From NCBI RefSeq assembly GCF_028737315.1, contig NZ_JAQZAO010000016.1:1-64000 (forward strand): a stretch of DNA of 64,000 nucleotides, written 5' to 3'. This DNA is from Actinomycetospora lemnae. GTDB lineage: Bacteria > Actinomycetota > Actinomycetes > Mycobacteriales > Pseudonocardiaceae. Positions within the stretch are counted from its first letter, which is position 1. Each line of letters starts with the position of its first letter. A model generated the notes under the pieces. It was not told the origin of the DNA. It ran no database searches and saw only the letters and a list, made by a program, of their open reading frames with translations. The position numbers were made by a program, and so were the translations under genes. Shown here piece after piece: positions 8,935 to 19,853 of this stretch.

Positions 8935-10419
8935 ATGACGAGGTGGCGCGACCGGCACGTCCTGGTCGCCGGGGCGCGCCGCACGGGGGTCTCGGTCGTC
9001 GACGTGCTGCTCGAGCTGGGCGCCCGGGTGACCGTCGGCGACGGCGACCAGGCCCAGCTCGACGCGCTGGGCGACCGGGACGTCGTCCGCACGCGGGACC
9101 TGGACGTGCTGCCGGACGGGGTCGACCTCGTCGTCACCAGCCCCGGCTTCCGCACCGACGCCCCGCTCGCGCGCGCGGCCCGCGCGGCCGGTGTGCCGAT
9201 GGTCGGTGAGCCCGAGCTCGCGTGGTGGCTGGGCGAGGACCCGGCGGTGTGTCCGGACGGCCCGCCGCGCTGGCTCGCGGTCACCGGGACCAACGGCAAG
9301 ACCACGACGACGTCGATGCTCGAGGCGATCCTGCGCGCGGCGGGGGAGGACACCGTCGCCTGCGGCAACATCGGCCTGCCGGTCGTCGACGCGCTGCGCG
9401 CCGGGCACCGGGTGCTGGCCGTGGAGCTCTCGAGCTTCCAGCTGGAGTGGTCGCCGTCGGTGCGCCCGTACGCGGGGGCCGTGCTCAACCTCGCCGAGGA
9501 CCACCTCGACTGGCACGGGACGATGGCCGCCTACGCCGCCGCGAAGGCCCGGGTGCTGCGCGGGCAGGTCGCCGTCGCCGGGATCGACGACCGCGCGGCG
9601 GCGGGCCTGCTCGTGGCCGCGCCGGCCCCGGTGCACGTCGGCTTCACGCGCGGGCGGCCCGCGGCGGGCGAGCTGGGGATCGTCGACGGCGTGCTCGTCG
9701 ACCGGGCCTTCGGGGACGCGGGGGACCGGCACGGCACCGGGCTCGCCGACGTCGTCGACATCGCCCCGCCCGGCCCGCCCGGCGAGGCGAACGCGCTGGC
9801 CGCCGCCGCCCTGGCCCGCGCCCACGGGGTGCCGCCGGAGGCCGTCGCCGCGGGCCTGCGGGCCGTCGCGCCGGGCGCGCACCGGGGCGCCGTCGTCGCC
9901 GAGGCCGGCGGGGTCCGGTGGGTCGACGACTCGAAGGCCACGAACCCGCACGCCGCCGCCGCGTCGCTCGCCGCGCACGACCACGTCGTGTGGGTCGCGG
10001 GCGGGCTGCTCAAGGGCGCCGACGTCGCCGACGTGGTCGTCGCGCACCGCGGGCGGCTGGCGGGGGTCGTGGTCCTGGGCCGCGACCGCGCCCAGGTGGC
10101 CGCCGCGGTCGCGCGACACGCCCCGGATGTCCCCGTCCGGGACGTGGGCGGGGGCGACGATGGCGGCATGGACGACACCGGGGACGAGGGCATGCTCCGG
10201 GCGGCGCGCGCCGCGGCGGAGCTGGCCCGGCCGGGCGACACCGTGCTGCTCGCGCCCGCGGCGGCGTCGATGGACATGTTCCGCGACTACGCGGCGCGCG
10301 GTGACGCCTTCGCGGCCGCGGCGCGCGCGGTCGCGGGCGGGGTCGGCCCGCACGGCGCGGCGACGGTGCCCGACGGCCCGCCGGACACGCCCGACACCAC
10401 CGGCGGCGGCGCGGCGTGA
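8935..10419 (+). CDS. murD: UDP-MurNAc-L-alanine:D-glutamate ligase MurD
   Basis: MurD adds D-glutamate to UDP-MurNAc-L-Ala. The 494-residue protein has a Rossmann-like UDP domain, the ATP loop GTNGKTTTT with Lys122, [28 protein letters not shown] and [16 protein letters not shown], the usual MurD series. The C-terminal domain contains [22 protein letters not shown], where the canonical SPACASFDQF is changed to PAAASMDMF as in many actinobacteria. The last 30 residues are a low-complexity tail. The stop overlaps ftsW by 4 bp. Confidence 0.95.
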   Translation: MTRWRDRHVLVAGARRTGVSVVDVLLELGARVTVGDGDQAQLDALGDRDVVRTRDLDVLPDGVDLVVTSPGFRTDAPLARAARAAGVPMVGEPELAWWLGEDPAVCPDGPPRWLAVTGTNGKTTTTSMLEAILRAAGEDTVACGNIGLPVVDALRAGHRVLAVELSSFQLEWSPSVRPYAGAVLNLAEDHLDWHGTMAAYAAAKARVLRGQVAVAGIDDRAAAGLLVAAPAPVHVGFTRGRPAAGELGIVDGVLVDRAFGDAGDRHGTGLADVVDIAPPGPPGEANALAAAALARAHGVPPEAVAAGLRAVAPGAHRGAVVAEAGGVRWVDDSKATNPHAAAASLAAHDHVVWVAGGLLKGADVADVVVAHRGRLAGVVVLGRDRAQVAAAVARHAPDVPVRDVGGGDDGGMDDTGDEGMLRAARAAAELARPGDTVLLAPAAASMDMFRDYAARGDAFAAAARAVAGGVGPHGAATVPDGPPDTPDTTGGGAA

Positions 10420-11750
10420 GCGCGCCGACCCGGCGGGGACCGAACGGATCGCGCGGGTCGGGACGGGGCGGGCTGGGGCGGGGCGGGCGTCCGGGGGTCC
10501 TCGCCGCGACCCGCAGCGCCCTGCACCAGTGGCTCGAGCGCCCGCTGACCTCGCTGCACCTCGTGCTCGCGGTGTTCGGGCTGCTCACCGCACTGGGCCT
10601 GGTCATGGTGCTCTCGGCGTCGGCGGTGTCCTCCTACGCGGCGGGCGGGTCGTCGTACGGCGTGTTCTTCCGCCAGGCCGTGTTCGCGCTGATCGGCCTG
10701 GGCCTGTTCTGGCTGGGCGTGCGGGTGCCGCCGCGCCGGCTGCGCGCGGCGAGCCCGTGGCTGCTCGCCGGCTGCCTCGTCCTGCTCGTGCTCGTGCTCG
10801 TGCCGGGTCTGGGGGCGATGGTCAACGGGTCCCGCAGCTGGTTCCGGGTGGCCGGGCTGTCGCTGCAGCCCTCGGAGCTGACGAAGATCGCGCTCGCCCT
10901 GTGGGGCGCCCACGTCCTCGTGCGCCACCGCCCGCACCCGCGGACCTGGCGGGCCGCGCTCATGCCGCTGTTGCCCGTGTCGCTGCTGGTCCTCGTGCTG
11001 GTGCTCCTCCAGCCCGACCTCGGCACCACGGTGTCGTTGATGATCATCGTGTTCGCGCTGCTGTGGTTCGCGTGCGCGCCGCTGGGGCTGATGGCGTTCA
11101 TCGTGTCCAGCGGGGTCGTCGCCGCGGTGGTGCTCGGTGTCGTCGCCACCTACCGGCAGAGCCGCATCACCGCGTTCCTCAACCCGGAGGCCGCCGACCC
11201 CCTCGGCCCGGCCTACCAGGCCCGCCAGGCGCTCTACTCGCTCGCCGACGGCGGGCTGTTCGGGGCGGGGCTGGGGCAGGGCCGCGCGAAGTGGGACTAC
11301 CTGCCCAACGCCGACAACGACTTCATCTTCGCGATCATCGGCGAGGAGCTCGGGTTCGTCGGCGCCGGCGCGGTCATCGCCCTGTTCGCCACGCTCGCCT
11401 ACGTCGGCCTGCGGATCGCCGCGCGCAGCGCCGACCCGTGGATCCGCGTGGTCGCGGCGACGCTGACGGTGTGGCTGGTGGCCCAGGCCTGCATCAACAT
11501 CGGCTACGTGGTCGGCCTGCTGCCCGTCACCGGCATCCCGCTGCCGCTCGTGTCCTCGGGCGGCACGTCGCTCGCTCTCGCCCTGCTCTCGGGGGGCCTG
11601 CTCGCCAACTTCGCGCGCCACGAGCCCGAGGCCGCCCGGGTGCTGCGCGCCCACGGGCAGGGCCGGCTCGCGCGGGCGCTGCGCCTGCCCGAGCCGGAGG
11701 TGGCGTCCCGCCCGGCGCCGCACCGGAGCCAGCGAGGAGGGGGCCGATGA
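10416..11750 (+). CDS. ftsW: Septal peptidoglycan glycosyltransferase FtsW (SEDS)
   Basis: FtsW polymerises lipid II glycan strands at the septum with FtsI. The 444-residue protein has a basic Gly-rich cytoplasmic N-terminus (about 1-45) and about ten membrane segments. SEDS landmarks are visible: [21 protein letters not shown] in the main external loop region, [15 protein letters not shown], and [16 protein letters not shown] close to the C-terminus. GTG 10416 lies in the murD stop (GTGA overlap). The 60-residue C-terminal cytoplasmic tail is Arg/Pro-rich. Confidence 0.95.
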   Translation: MSAPTRRGPNGSRGSGRGGLGRGGRPGVLAATRSALHQWLERPLTSLHLVLAVFGLLTALGLVMVLSASAVSSYAAGGSSYGVFFRQAVFALIGLGLFWLGVRVPPRRLRAASPWLLAGCLVLLVLVLVPGLGAMVNGSRSWFRVAGLSLQPSELTKIALALWGAHVLVRHRPHPRTWRAALMPLLPVSLLVLVLVLLQPDLGTTVSLMIIVFALLWFACAPLGLMAFIVSSGVVAAVVLGVVATYRQSRITAFLNPEAADPLGPAYQARQALYSLADGGLFGAGLGQGRAKWDYLPNADNDFIFAIIGEELGFVGAGAVIALFATLAYVGLRIAARSADPWIRVVAATLTVWLVAQACINIGYVVGLLPVTGIPLPLVSSGGTSLALALLSGGLLANFARHEPEAARVLRAHGQGRLARALRLPEPEVASRPAPHRSQRGGGR

Positions 11751-12898
11751 ACGGCCGTCCGCGGGACCCGGACGATGGGGGGATGGACAACCCGCTCTCC
11801 GTGGTCGTGGCCGGCGGTGGCAGCGCGGGCCACGTGGAGCCCGCCCTCGCCACCGCCGACGCCGTACGCCGCCTGCGTCCCGACGCGCGGATCACGGCCC
11901 TGGGCACGGAGAAGGGCCTGGACACCCGCCTGATCCCGGCGCGCGGCTATCCGCTGGAGCTGATCCCGCCGGTGCCGCTGCCCCGCAAGCCCGGCGCCGA
12001 CCTCGCCCGCCTGCCCTACCGGGTGGTGCGCTCGGTGCACCGCACGCGGAAGGTGCTGCGCGAGGTGCGCGCGGACGTCGTCGTCGGGTTCGGCGGCTAC
12101 GTCGCCCTGCCCGCGTACCTGGCCGCGGCCTCGATGCGCCTGCCGATCGTCGTGCACGAGGCGAACGCGCGGGCGGGGATCGCGAACAAGGTCGGGGCGC
12201 GGTTCGCGCGCGAGGTCGTCGCCGCCGTGCCGGGCAGCGGGCTCGCCGGCGCGCGCGTCATCGGCATCCCGCTGCGCCGCGCCATCGCCGACCTCGACCG
12301 CGCCGGCCTGCGCGCGCAGGCCCGCGAGCACTTCGGGCTCGACCCGCAGGCGCCGGTGCTGCTCGTGTTCGGCGGCTCGCAGGGGGCCCGCTCGCTCAAC
12401 GAGGCCGTCGCCGCCGCGGTCCCCGCGCTCACCGCGGCCGGGGTGTGGGTGCTCCACGCGCACGGGCCGAAGCACGAGCCCACCGTCGAGGCGCCCGGCT
12501 ACGTCCCCGTGCCCTACCTCGAGCGGATGGACCTCGCCTACGCCGCCGCGGACGTCGCCCTGTGCCGGGCCGGCGCGATGACGGTCGCCGAGGTCTCGAC
12601 GGTCGGCCTGCCCGCGATCTACGTGCCGCTGCCGCACGGCAACGGCGAGCAGGCGCTCAACGCGCGGCCCGTCGTCGACGCCGGGGGTGGGGTGCTGGTG
12701 CCGGATGCGGAGCTGACCGGCGAGCGGGTCGCGTCGCTGGTCACGGACCTCGCGACCCACCCCGACCGGCTGGCGGAGACCGCGGCGGCGGCCCGGCGTT
12801 CGGGGCACGCGGGGGCGGACGAGACACTGGCGCAGACGGTGCTGGAGGTGGCGGCCGGGGCGGGTCGTCCCGCGGCCGCGAGCGGGAGGCGGGCATGA
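11747..12898 (+). CDS. murG: Lipid II synthase MurG (GlcNAc transferase)
   Basis: MurG transfers GlcNAc from UDP-GlcNAc to lipid I on the cytoplasmic membrane face. The protein shows the glycine-rich N-terminal loop [52 protein letters not shown] and [30 protein letters not shown] with the GT-B sugar-nucleotide site. I chose ATG 11747 (383 residues) because GAGGAGGGG lies just upstream and it overlaps the ftsW stop; a second in-frame ATG at 11783 would remove 12 unconserved residues. It overlaps murC by 4 bp. Confidence 0.95.
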   Translation: MNGRPRDPDDGGMDNPLSVVVAGGGSAGHVEPALATADAVRRLRPDARITALGTEKGLDTRLIPARGYPLELIPPVPLPRKPGADLARLPYRVVRSVHRTRKVLREVRADVVVGFGGYVALPAYLAAASMRLPIVVHEANARAGIANKVGARFAREVVAAVPGSGLAGARVIGIPLRRAIADLDRAGLRAQAREHFGLDPQAPVLLVFGGSQGARSLNEAVAAAVPALTAAGVWVLHAHGPKHEPTVEAPGYVPVPYLERMDLAYAAADVALCRAGAMTVAEVSTVGLPAIYVPLPHGNGEQALNARPVVDAGGGVLVPDAELTGERVASLVTDLATHPDRLAETAAAARRSGHAGADETLAQTVLEVAAGAGRPAAASGRRA

Positions 12899-14421
12899 CC
12901 GAGCAGGTGGAGCAGGAGCAGCGCGTCGGGGCGGACTCCGTCGTGCCGCCCTTGCCCCGACTGCTCTCGCGGGTGCACTTCATCGGGGCCGGCGGCGCCG
13001 CCATGAGCGGCATCGCGCGGATCCTGCTGGCGCGCGGGGCGATGGTGTCGGGGTCCGACGCCAAGGACTCGCGCGCGGTGCTGGCGCTGCGCACGCTCGG
13101 CGCCGAGGTGACCGTCGGCCACGACGCGCACAACCTCGACCTGCTGCCCGGCGGCCCGACCGCGCTGGTGACGACGAAGGCCGTGCACCAGGCCGACCCG
13201 GACAACCCCGAGCTCCTCGAGGCCGCCGCGCGCGGCATCCCGGTGCTGCACCGCTCGTCGGTGCTCGCGGAGCTCATGGCCGACCACCGGGCCGCCTGCG
13301 TCTCGGGCAGCGCCGGCAAGACGTCGACCACCTCGATGCTCGTCGTGGCGCTGCAGGCGTGCGGCGAGGACCCGTCGTTCATGATCGGCGGCGACCTGCT
13401 CGCCTCCGGTTCGAGCGCCCACCACGGGGTCGGGGACGTCTTCGTGGCCGAGGCCGACGAGAGCGACGGCTCGTTCCTCGCCTACTCGCCGGCCGTCGCG
13501 ATCGTCACCAACGTCGAGCCCGACCACCTCGACCACCACGGCACCGCCGAGGCCTACATGGCCGTCTTCGACGCCTTCGCCGCGCGCGTCGAGCCGGGCG
13601 GCGCGCTGGTGGTGTGCGCCGACGACCCGGGCGCCGCCGCGCTGGGCGACCGCGCCGCGGCGGGCGGTGTCCGCGTGCGCCGCTACGGCCGCGCCGCCAC
13701 GGGCGACGGGGACCTGCGCGTGCTCGACTACCGCGCCGAGGGCTCGGCCGGGGTGCTGCGGTTCGCGCTCGCGGGCCGGGAGCACGAGCTGCGCCTCGGC
13801 GTCCCCGGCGAGCACCAGGCCCTCAACGCCTGCGCGGCCCTCCTCGCGGGCCTCGACCTCGGCGCGCCGCTCGACGGCCTGCTCGCCGGGCTCGCCGGGT
13901 TCGACGGGGTGCGCCGGCGCTTCGAGTACCGCGGCACCGCGGCCGGGGTGCGGGTGTACGACGACTACGCCCACGCGCCCACCAAGGTCGCCGCGCAGCT
14001 CCGGGCCGCCCGCCCGGTGCTGGGGGAGCACGGGCGCCTCATCGTCGCCTTCCAGCCGCACCTGTACTCCCGCACCCGCGACTTCGCCGCCGAGTTCGGC
14101 GCGGCGCTCTCGCTCGCCGACGAGGTCGTCGTGCTCGACGTCTACGGCGCCCGCGAGCAGCCCGAGCCCGGCGTCAACGGCGAGCTCATCGCCCGCCAGC
14201 TCACGCTGCCGCCCGAGAACGTGCACTACGAGCCCTCGTGGGGCCAGGTGCCGGCGCTGCTCGCCGATCTCGCCCGCCCCGGCGACCTCGTCGTGACGAT
14301 GGGCGCCGGCGACATCACCGTCCTCGGCCCCGAGGTGCTCAGCGAGCTCGAGCGCCGCGTGGCCCAGGCGGCCGAGCAGTCGTCCGAGCAGCCCGACAGC
14401 CCGGGAGCCGGGTCACGGTGA
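12895..14421 (+). CDS. murC: UDP-MurNAc:L-alanine ligase MurC
   Basis: MurC adds the first stem residue, L-alanine, to UDP-MurNAc. The 508-residue protein starts at ATG 12895 within the murG stop. The UDP-binding loop is [18 protein letters not shown] and later motifs include [31 protein letters not shown] and FQPHLYSRT, all MurC-specific. The ATP loop reads [11 protein letters not shown] (Gly138-Lys142 core) in place of the widespread [11 protein letters not shown], so the usual histidine is alanine; the invariant GK is kept, and activity is expected. It overlaps ftsQ by 4 bp, so murC, ftsQ and the upstream genes should be co-translated. Confidence 0.94.
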   Translation: MTEQVEQEQRVGADSVVPPLPRLLSRVHFIGAGGAAMSGIARILLARGAMVSGSDAKDSRAVLALRTLGAEVTVGHDAHNLDLLPGGPTALVTTKAVHQADPDNPELLEAAARGIPVLHRSSVLAELMADHRAACVSGSAGKTSTTSMLVVALQACGEDPSFMIGGDLLASGSSAHHGVGDVFVAEADESDGSFLAYSPAVAIVTNVEPDHLDHHGTAEAYMAVFDAFAARVEPGGALVVCADDPGAAALGDRAAAGGVRVRRYGRAATGDGDLRVLDYRAEGSAGVLRFALAGREHELRLGVPGEHQALNACAALLAGLDLGAPLDGLLAGLAGFDGVRRRFEYRGTAAGVRVYDDYAHAPTKVAAQLRAARPVLGEHGRLIVAFQPHLYSRTRDFAAEFGAALSLADEVVVLDVYGAREQPEPGVNGELIARQLTLPPENVHYEPSWGQVPALLADLARPGDLVVTMGAGDITVLGPEVLSELERRVAQAAEQSSEQPDSPGAGSR

Positions 14422-15290
14422 CCGGCTCCGCCCGACCCACCGGACGTGCCGGCCGCAGCGGCCGGGCGAGCCGGTCGGGCCGGGCGGGACGGGGGTCGTC
14501 GAGCGCCCGCGCGGAGCGCCGCACCGGGGCCGCCGGCGCGCGTCCAGAAGGCCCGGCCGCGGGCTCACCGGTGCGGACCCGCCGGCCGCGGCCGCCGGTC
14601 GCCGCCACGGCCCGGCGCCGCCGCGGCGTCTGGGCGGGCGTGGTCGTGGGTGTGCTGGTGCTCGCCGCGCTGGTGTGGCTGACGGTGTTCTCGCCGGTGC
14701 TCGACGTCCGCGACGTCCAGGTCGTCGGCGCCGCGCCCGACCAGGTCGAGGCCGTGCGCACCGCCGCGGCGATCGGCCCCGGCACCTCGCTGCTCTGGCT
14801 CGACGGCGACGAGGTGGCCGAGCGCGTGCGCACCCTGCCCCGCACGGCGTCGGTGGACGTGTCCCGCGACTGGCCCGGCACCCTCGTCGTCACCGTCGCC
14901 GAGCGCGAGCCGGTGCTCGCCACCCCGGCGCCGGGCGGCGGGGTCGTGCTGGTCGACGCCACCGGGTTCGGCTACCGCACGATGCCCGCGCGCCCGGAGG
15001 GCGTCCCGGCACTGACGCTCCCGCCCGGGATCCTGCCCTCGCCCGAGGACCCGGGGACGCGCGCGGCCGCCGACGTCGTCGTCGCCCTGCCGACGTCGCT
15101 GCGCGCCGAGGTCCTCGAGGTGCGCGCGAACGGCCCGTACGACGTCGGGTTCGTGCTCACCGGGGGCCGCGAGGTCCGCTGGGGCGCCGATGCGGACAAC
15201 GAGCGCAAGGCCGCGGTGCTCGCCGCCCTGCTCACCCGGCCCGGCACGGTCTACGACGTCTCCACCCCGGACCTCGCCGTCGTCCGCTGA
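14418..15290 (+). CDS. ftsQ: Cell division protein FtsQ
   Basis: FtsQ links early and late divisome proteins. The 290-residue protein has a long basic N-terminus (about 1-68, Arg/Ser/Gly-rich), one membrane segment (about 70-90), then a POTRA domain beginning [16 protein letters not shown] and an FtsQ beta domain with [25 protein letters not shown] and DATGF. GTG 14418 overlaps the murC stop by 4 bp. It ends the uninterrupted overlapping run; a 233-bp gap with its own promoter-like signals precedes ftsZ. Confidence 0.93.
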   Translation: MTGSARPTGRAGRSGRASRSGRAGRGSSSARAERRTGAAGARPEGPAAGSPVRTRRPRPPVAATARRRRGVWAGVVVGVLVLAALVWLTVFSPVLDVRDVQVVGAAPDQVEAVRTAAAIGPGTSLLWLDGDEVAERVRTLPRTASVDVSRDWPGTLVVTVAEREPVLATPAPGGGVVLVDATGFGYRTMPARPEGVPALTLPPGILPSPEDPGTRAAADVVVALPTSLRAEVLEVRANGPYDVGFVLTGGREVRWGADADNERKAAVLAALLTRPGTVYDVSTPDLAVVR

Positions 15291-15330
15291 CCCTCCAGCG
15301 CTGGTCGAGACTTCGCGCCTGGGTGACGAC

Positions 15331-15409
15331 CACCCGGCGAACGGGTGCCCCGAGGTCGGGACACGCCCGGCGCGCCTCGTGGAAATGCGCTGCTCCGCCT
15401 GCCTACCGT
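15331..15409 (+). promoter_or_regulatory. ftsQ-ftsZ intergenic region: small hairpin and possible ftsZ promoter
   Basis: CACCCG (15331-15336) and CGGGTG (15342-15347) form a 6-bp stem after ftsQ. Downstream, TACCGT (15404-15409) fits TANNNT and lies 17 bp after GGAAAT (15381-15386), which is not a good -35. Transcription would give an ftsZ leader of about 105 nt. Separate ftsZ promoters are normal in actinobacteria, but this site is a weak eye call. Confidence 0.3.
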
Positions 15410-15523
15410 GCACCCGTCGCACAGGGATCCCTCACCGTAGACCTCCACCAGAGGTCGAGGGTTCGGCGACACGCCGGACCCGGACGACGACCGTCGCCAG
15501 ACCCAGCACGAAAGGCGGATCGC

Positions 15524-16870
15524 ATGACGCCCCCGCACAACTACCTGGCCGTGATCAAGGTGGTCGGCATCGGTGGTGGCGGCGTCAACGCCGTCAACCG
15601 CATGATCGAGGTCGGCCTCAAGGGCGTCGAGTTCATCGCGGTGAACACCGACGCGCAGGCGCTCCTCATGTCCGACGCCGACGTCAAGCTCGACGTCGGC
15701 CGCGAGCTCACCCGCGGGCTGGGCGCGGGCGCGGCCCCCGACGTGGGCCGCCGCGCCGCCGAGGACCACCGCGAGGAGATCGAGGAGGTCCTCAAGGGGG
15801 CCGACATGGTCTTCGTGACCGCGGGCGAGGGCGGCGGCACGGGCACCGGCGGCGCCCCGGTGGTCGCGAGCATCGCCCGCAAGCTCGGCGCGCTGACCAT
15901 CGGCGTCGTCACCCGCCCCTTCAACTTCGAGGGCAAGCGCCGCGCGACGCAGGCCGAGAACGGCATCACCGAGCTGCGCAACGAGTGCGACACGCTCATC
16001 GTCATCCCCAACGACCGGCTCCTGCAGCTCGGCGACGTGGGCCTCTCGCTCATGGACGCCTTCCGCAGCGCGGACGAGGTGCTGCTCTCCGGTGTCCAGG
16101 GCATCACCGACCTCATCACCACGCCCGGTCTGATCAACCTCGACTTCGCCGACGTCAAGAGCGTCATGTCCGGGGCGGGCAGCGCCCTGATGGGCATCGG
16201 CTCCTCCCGCGGCGAGAACCGCTCGGTGGAGGCGGCCGGCAAGGCCATCAACTCGCCGCTGCTCGAGGCCAGCATGGACGGGGCGTACGGCGTGCTGCTC
16301 TCGATCGCCGGCGGCTCCGACCTCGGCCTGTTCGAGATCAACGAGGCCGCCTCGCTGGTCCAGGAGGCCGCACACCCCGAGGCGAACATCATCTTCGGGA
16401 CGGTCATCGACGACTCGCTCGGCGACGAGGTGCGCGTCACCGTCATCGCCGCGGGCTTCGACTCCGGCACGCCGACCCACAAGAAGCTCGAGCCCCAGGC
16501 GCTCGGCTCCGCCTCGGCGAGCTCGACCGTGTCGGCCCAGGCCGGCCAGGTCCAGCGTCCGGGCCCGAACGGCGCCGGGAACGGCCACGGCAACAGCGCG
16601 GCGAACGTCGGCGGCCCCACCCCGGCCGTCTCCGCGGCGCCGACCATCCCGGCCGCCCCGGCCGTCGACCGCAGTGCGGTGGAGCGCCCGGCGCCCGGGG
16701 CGCCCGCGACCGGTCCGGCGGCCCCCGCCGCCCCGGCCGGGCCCGCCGGCGCCGAGGCCACGAGCACCGAGGGCGCGGCGTCGTCCCCGGCCGCCCCCAC
16801 CCCGGAGGCCCCCGCCGCCCGGAGCGCGGACGAGGACGAGGTCGACGTCCCGTCGTTCATGAGACGCTGA
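15524..16870 (+). CDS. ftsZ: Cell division GTPase FtsZ
   Basis: FtsZ polymerises with GTP into the Z-ring. The 448-residue protein begins [20 protein letters not shown]; the tubulin signature GGGTGTGG is at 103-110, and [29 protein letters not shown] and the T7-loop region [11 protein letters not shown] are intact. A Pro/Ala-rich linker from about residue 325 leads to the conserved C-terminal peptide DVPSFMRR that binds partners such as SepF and FtsW. The start has GAAAGGCGG as ribosome site. It has its own 233-bp upstream region and is followed after 4 bp by pgeF. Confidence 0.97.
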   Translation: MTPPHNYLAVIKVVGIGGGGVNAVNRMIEVGLKGVEFIAVNTDAQALLMSDADVKLDVGRELTRGLGAGAAPDVGRRAAEDHREEIEEVLKGADMVFVTAGEGGGTGTGGAPVVASIARKLGALTIGVVTRPFNFEGKRRATQAENGITELRNECDTLIVIPNDRLLQLGDVGLSLMDAFRSADEVLLSGVQGITDLITTPGLINLDFADVKSVMSGAGSALMGIGSSRGENRSVEAAGKAINSPLLEASMDGAYGVLLSIAGGSDLGLFEINEAASLVQEAAHPEANIIFGTVIDDSLGDEVRVTVIAAGFDSGTPTHKKLEPQALGSASASSTVSAQAGQVQRPGPNGAGNGHGNSAANVGGPTPAVSAAPTIPAAPAVDRSAVERPAPGAPATGPAAPAAPAGPAGAEATSTEGAASSPAAPTPEAPAARSADEDEVDVPSFMRR

Positions 16871-16874
16871 GGAC

Positions 16875-17675
16875 GTGGGACGTGCAGCGGAGCGGAGCCG
16901 GACCGTCGGACCAGCTGTCCCTTCCGGCTCCCGATCCTCCGCCGCGCCCGACGCGGGCCCGTCGGTCCGCGTCCGGCGCGTCCTGACGACCCGGGCCGGG
17001 GGCCGGTCGGCGCCGCCCTACGACCGGTTCAACCTCGGCGACCACGTCGGTGACGACCCGGCCGCCGTGGCCGCGAACCGCCGCCGCCTCGGCGACGGGA
17101 TCGGCCTCGGGCCGGAGCGCGTGGTGTGGATGCACCAGGTGCACGGCACCGACGTCGTCACCGTCACCGCGGCGGGCGGCGAGACGCCCACGGCCGACGC
17201 GCTGGTCACCGACCGGCCCCGCCTGGCCCTCGCCGTCGTCGTCGCCGACTGCGTGCCCGTCCTGCTCGCCGACCCGGCGGCCGGGGTGGTCGCGGCCGCC
17301 CACGCGGGTCGGCGCGGCGCCGAGGCCGGGATCCTCGAGCGCACCCTCGAGGCGATGGCCGAGCTCGGCGCCGAGACGCCGCGGGTCGAGGTGCTGCTCG
17401 GACCGGCGATCTGCGGCCTCTGTTACGAGGTGCCCGCGGCGATGCGCGACGAGGTCGAGGCCGTCCTGCCCGGCAGCGCCGGCACGACGCGGATCGGCAC
17501 CCCGTCGCTGGACCTGCGGGCAGGCCTGCGCCGGCGCCTCGGCGACCTCGGCATCACGCGCGTGGACGTCGACGCCCGCTGCACGTTCGAGGACGACCAG
17601 CTCTTCAGCCACCGACGCGCCCAGCCGACCGGACGCCTCGCCGGCGTGACGTGGTGGGAGTACGCGCGGCCGTGA
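16875..17675 (+). CDS. pgeF: Peptidoglycan editing factor PgeF / laccase-domain purine nucleoside phosphorylase
   Basis: This belongs to the YfiH/YlmD multicopper-oxidase-fold family, whose members act on purine nucleosides and, in E. coli PgeF, limit misincorporation of L-Ser by MurC. The 266-residue protein shows HQVHGTDVV, ADCVPVLLAD and AAHAGRRG, supplying the two His and one Cys metal ligands, plus GPAICGLCYEV. HAGRRG replaces the common HAGWRG. GTG 16875 follows ftsZ by 4 bp and the first 30 residues are not conserved, so the true start could be slightly later. The stop overlaps the next gene by 4 bp. Confidence 0.88.
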   Translation: MGRAAERSRTVGPAVPSGSRSSAAPDAGPSVRVRRVLTTRAGGRSAPPYDRFNLGDHVGDDPAAVAANRRRLGDGIGLGPERVVWMHQVHGTDVVTVTAAGGETPTADALVTDRPRLALAVVVADCVPVLLADPAAGVVAAAHAGRRGAEAGILERTLEAMAELGAETPRVEVLLGPAICGLCYEVPAAMRDEVEAVLPGSAGTTRIGTPSLDLRAGLRRRLGDLGITRVDVDARCTFEDDQLFSHRRAQPTGRLAGVTWWEYARP

Positions 17676-18424
17676 CGGTGTCCGCGTCGTCACGATCCGG
17701 GCCGTCCGACGAGGAGGCGCGCCGGGCGGAGCTCGCCGACGCGCTCGCCGCGGTCCGCGCGCGGGTGGCAGACGCCGCGCGGGCGGCCGGGCGCGACCCC
17801 GCCGAGGTCGGGCTCCTCGCGGTCACCAAGACCTGGCCCGCGTCCGACGTCGCCCTGCTCACCGACCTCGGTCTGGACGCGTTCGGGGAGAACAAGGAGC
17901 AGGAGGGGGCGGCGAAGGCCGCCGAGCTCGCCGACCTGCGTCCCGACGCCGCGCCGCGCTGGCACGTCGTCGGGCGCCTGCAGCGCAACAAGGCCCGCAG
18001 CCTCGTGCGGTGGGCGCACGCCGTGGACTCCGTCGACTCCGCGCGCCTGGTCGACGCGCTCGAGTCCGCGGCGGCGAGGGCGGTGGACGCGGGGGAGCGG
18101 CAGGGACCGCTCGAGGTGCTCGTCCAGGTCAGCGTCGACGCCGACCCGAGCCGCGGCGGCGCGCCCGTCGCCGAGGTCCCCGGGCTCGCCGACCGCGTGG
18201 CCGGGTGCGCGCACCTGCACCTCGGCGGCGTGATGACCGTGGCCCCGCAGGACGTCACGCCGGAGGAGGCGTTCGCCACGGTGTCGGACGTCGCCGCGCG
18301 GGTACGCGCGACGCACCCGCGCGCGACGACACTGTCCGCGGGGATGTCCGGGGATCTCGAGGCCGCTGTCGCGTACGGGTCGACGTGCGTGCGTGTCGGA
18401 ACGGCGCTGCTCGGCCGACGGTAG
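17672..18424 (+). CDS. yggS: PLP homeostasis protein YggS/PROSC family
   Basis: YggS proteins bind pyridoxal 5-phosphate on a single TIM-barrel domain and help control PLP and amino-acid pools; they have no known catalysis. The 250-residue protein has LLAVTKTWPASDV with PLP lysine Lys53, FGENKEQEGAAKA, WHVVGRLQRNKAR, LHLGGVMTVAP and TTLSAGMSGDLEAAVAYGSTCVRVGTALLG, the family phosphate-binding end. GTG 17672 overlaps the pgeF stop; GTG 17678 is an alternative. The ftsZ-pgeF-yggS-sepF order is conserved in actinobacteria. Confidence 0.93.
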   Translation: MTVSASSRSGPSDEEARRAELADALAAVRARVADAARAAGRDPAEVGLLAVTKTWPASDVALLTDLGLDAFGENKEQEGAAKAAELADLRPDAAPRWHVVGRLQRNKARSLVRWAHAVDSVDSARLVDALESAAARAVDAGERQGPLEVLVQVSVDADPSRGGAPVAEVPGLADRVAGCAHLHLGGVMTVAPQDVTPEEAFATVSDVAARVRATHPRATTLSAGMSGDLEAAVAYGSTCVRVGTALLGRR

Positions 18425-18425
18425 C

Positions 18426-18464
18426 TAGCGTTCCGTGTGAGTGAACGACACGGATGTGACTCAC
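18426..18464 (+). promoter_or_regulatory. Candidate sepF promoter with inverted repeat at the start site
   Basis: TAGCGT (18426-18431) fits TANNNT and touches the yggS stop. GTGAGT (18437-18442) and ACTCAC (18459-18464) form a 6-bp inverted repeat with a 16-bp spacer where the start of transcription would fall. It could be an operator or a 5'-UTR hairpin. Confidence 0.35.
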
Positions 18465-18504
18465 GGGCCGGATGGTGCGGAGTCTCGTCGGACAGGGAGA
18501 GGCC

Positions 18505-19458
18505 ATGACCACTCTGCACCGGGTGAAGGCGTACTTCGGCATGGTCCCGGCCGACGAGCTGGACGAGTACGACGGGTACGACGACGACCGTTACGACGCC
18601 CGTGACCGCCGGCCGGCCGAGCGCCACTCCGGCGACCGCCACCGCTACGGGGCCGATCGCTACGACGACCGGTACGACGACCGCTACGACAGCCGCGGCG
18701 ACGGCTACGACAGCGGGTGGTACGGGCGTGGGCGCACGGAGGACCGTGCCGACCGGGCGGATCGCGACGACCGCTACGACCGGTTCGACCGTGCCGACCG
18801 TGCCGACCGCTACGAGGACTCCCGCGAGCGTCGCACGCCCCGCCCCCGCGACCCCGAGCACACCGAGAGCCGCCGCGACGACGAGGCGGCCACCGAGTCG
18901 GTGCCCCGCGCCGGCCGCGGGCGCAGCTGGGCCGCGAACACCGGCCCCAGCCACACCTCGGTGCGCCCGACGACCCACCGCACGCCGCCGTCGCTCTCCT
19001 CGCCGACGTCCACCTCGTCGACCGGCGCGGCGTCGACCGGGTCCGCGGCGGGTGCCTCGTCCGCCACCCCGCCGCCGACCCCGCTCGCCGCGGCCCCGAC
19101 GCCGGTGGCGAGCGCGGCCCCGACGGCCACGGTGCGGGCGGCTCCGAAGCCCGAGCCGGAGCCCGACCCGCAGAGCGGGCCGACCGAGATCACCTCGCTG
19201 CAGCCGAAGAGCTACAACGAGGCGCGGCTGATCGGCGAGCGCTACCGCGACGGCATCCCGGTGATCATGAACCTGACCGAGATGGACGACGCCGCCGCCA
19301 AGCGGCTCGTCGACTTCGCGGCCGGCCTCGCGTTCGCCCTGCGCGGGTCGATCGAGAAGGTCACCAACCGCGTGTTCTTGCTCTCACCGCCGAACGTCGA
19401 GGTCTCCGACGCGGACCGTCGCAAGCTGGCCGAGAGCAACTACGCCAGCTCCTCCTGA
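18505..19458 (+). CDS. sepF: Cell division protein SepF with expanded charged linker
   Basis: SepF tethers FtsZ to the membrane. The 317-residue protein opens with [13 protein letters not shown], the amphipathic membrane-targeting helix, and ends with the SepF core (about 228-310): [36 protein letters not shown] and [23 protein letters not shown] fragments match the family. Between them lies an unusually long linker: an Asp/Arg/Tyr segment (about 15-110) with repeated DRYD and DRAD words, then a Ser/Thr/Pro/Ala segment. Family members are often 200-240 residues. ATG 18505 has GGGAGAGG upstream; the in-frame ATG at 18472 lacks one. Confidence 0.93.
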   Translation: MTTLHRVKAYFGMVPADELDEYDGYDDDRYDARDRRPAERHSGDRHRYGADRYDDRYDDRYDSRGDGYDSGWYGRGRTEDRADRADRDDRYDRFDRADRADRYEDSRERRTPRPRDPEHTESRRDDEAATESVPRAGRGRSWAANTGPSHTSVRPTTHRTPPSLSSPTSTSSTGAASTGSAAGASSATPPPTPLAAAPTPVASAAPTATVRAAPKPEPEPDPQSGPTEITSLQPKSYNEARLIGERYRDGIPVIMNLTEMDDAAAKRLVDFAAGLAFALRGSIEKVTNRVFLLSPPNVEVSDADRRKLAESNYASSS

Positions 19459-19461
19459 CGC

Positions 19462-19479
19462 CGGGGCGCTGTCGCCCCG
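19462..19479 (+). terminator. Hairpin after sepF
   Basis: CGGGGCG (19462-19468) and CGCCCCG (19473-19479) form a perfect 7-bp stem with a CTGT loop four bases after the sepF stop. No T-run. Confidence 0.55.
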
Positions 19480-19810
19480 CTCACGGTCGCGGGCCTGAGG
19501 ACGGTGGGCGTGGTGGCGATCAGTGAGTACGGTGCCGACATCCGCGCGTCCCGGCGCGCCACGCGGCCGAACGGGCGACGTGGCCCGTGGCGCGCCAGAT
19601 GGCCCGTCCCGTGCGCCGAGCGTGCCCTCGTCGTGACGGAGAGCCCGGCCATCTCGCGCGGCCCTCCTGTCACCGCACGTAGAGGGACACGGACCGTCAC
19701 GACCCGACCGGCGGATCGCCGCCCGACCCGGGAATCGGTAGGTCTGTGGGTTTTCCACCGGCCGTCCGTGGCTCTGCGTCACCATTCGAGCGGCGAGGGC
19801 AGCGCGTCAC

Positions 19811-19853
19811 TGGACCCGTCCATTATGGTTCTGTCGCTCGCGGAGGTCATACT
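19811..19853 (+). promoter_or_regulatory. Possible divIVA promoter region
   Basis: The palindrome TGGAC-CC-GTCCA (19811-19822) is followed by two AT-richer candidates, TATGGT (19824-19829) and CATACT (19848-19853), either of which could be a -10 box. No convincing -35 box is visible. The leader would be 65-90 nt. Confidence 0.3.
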
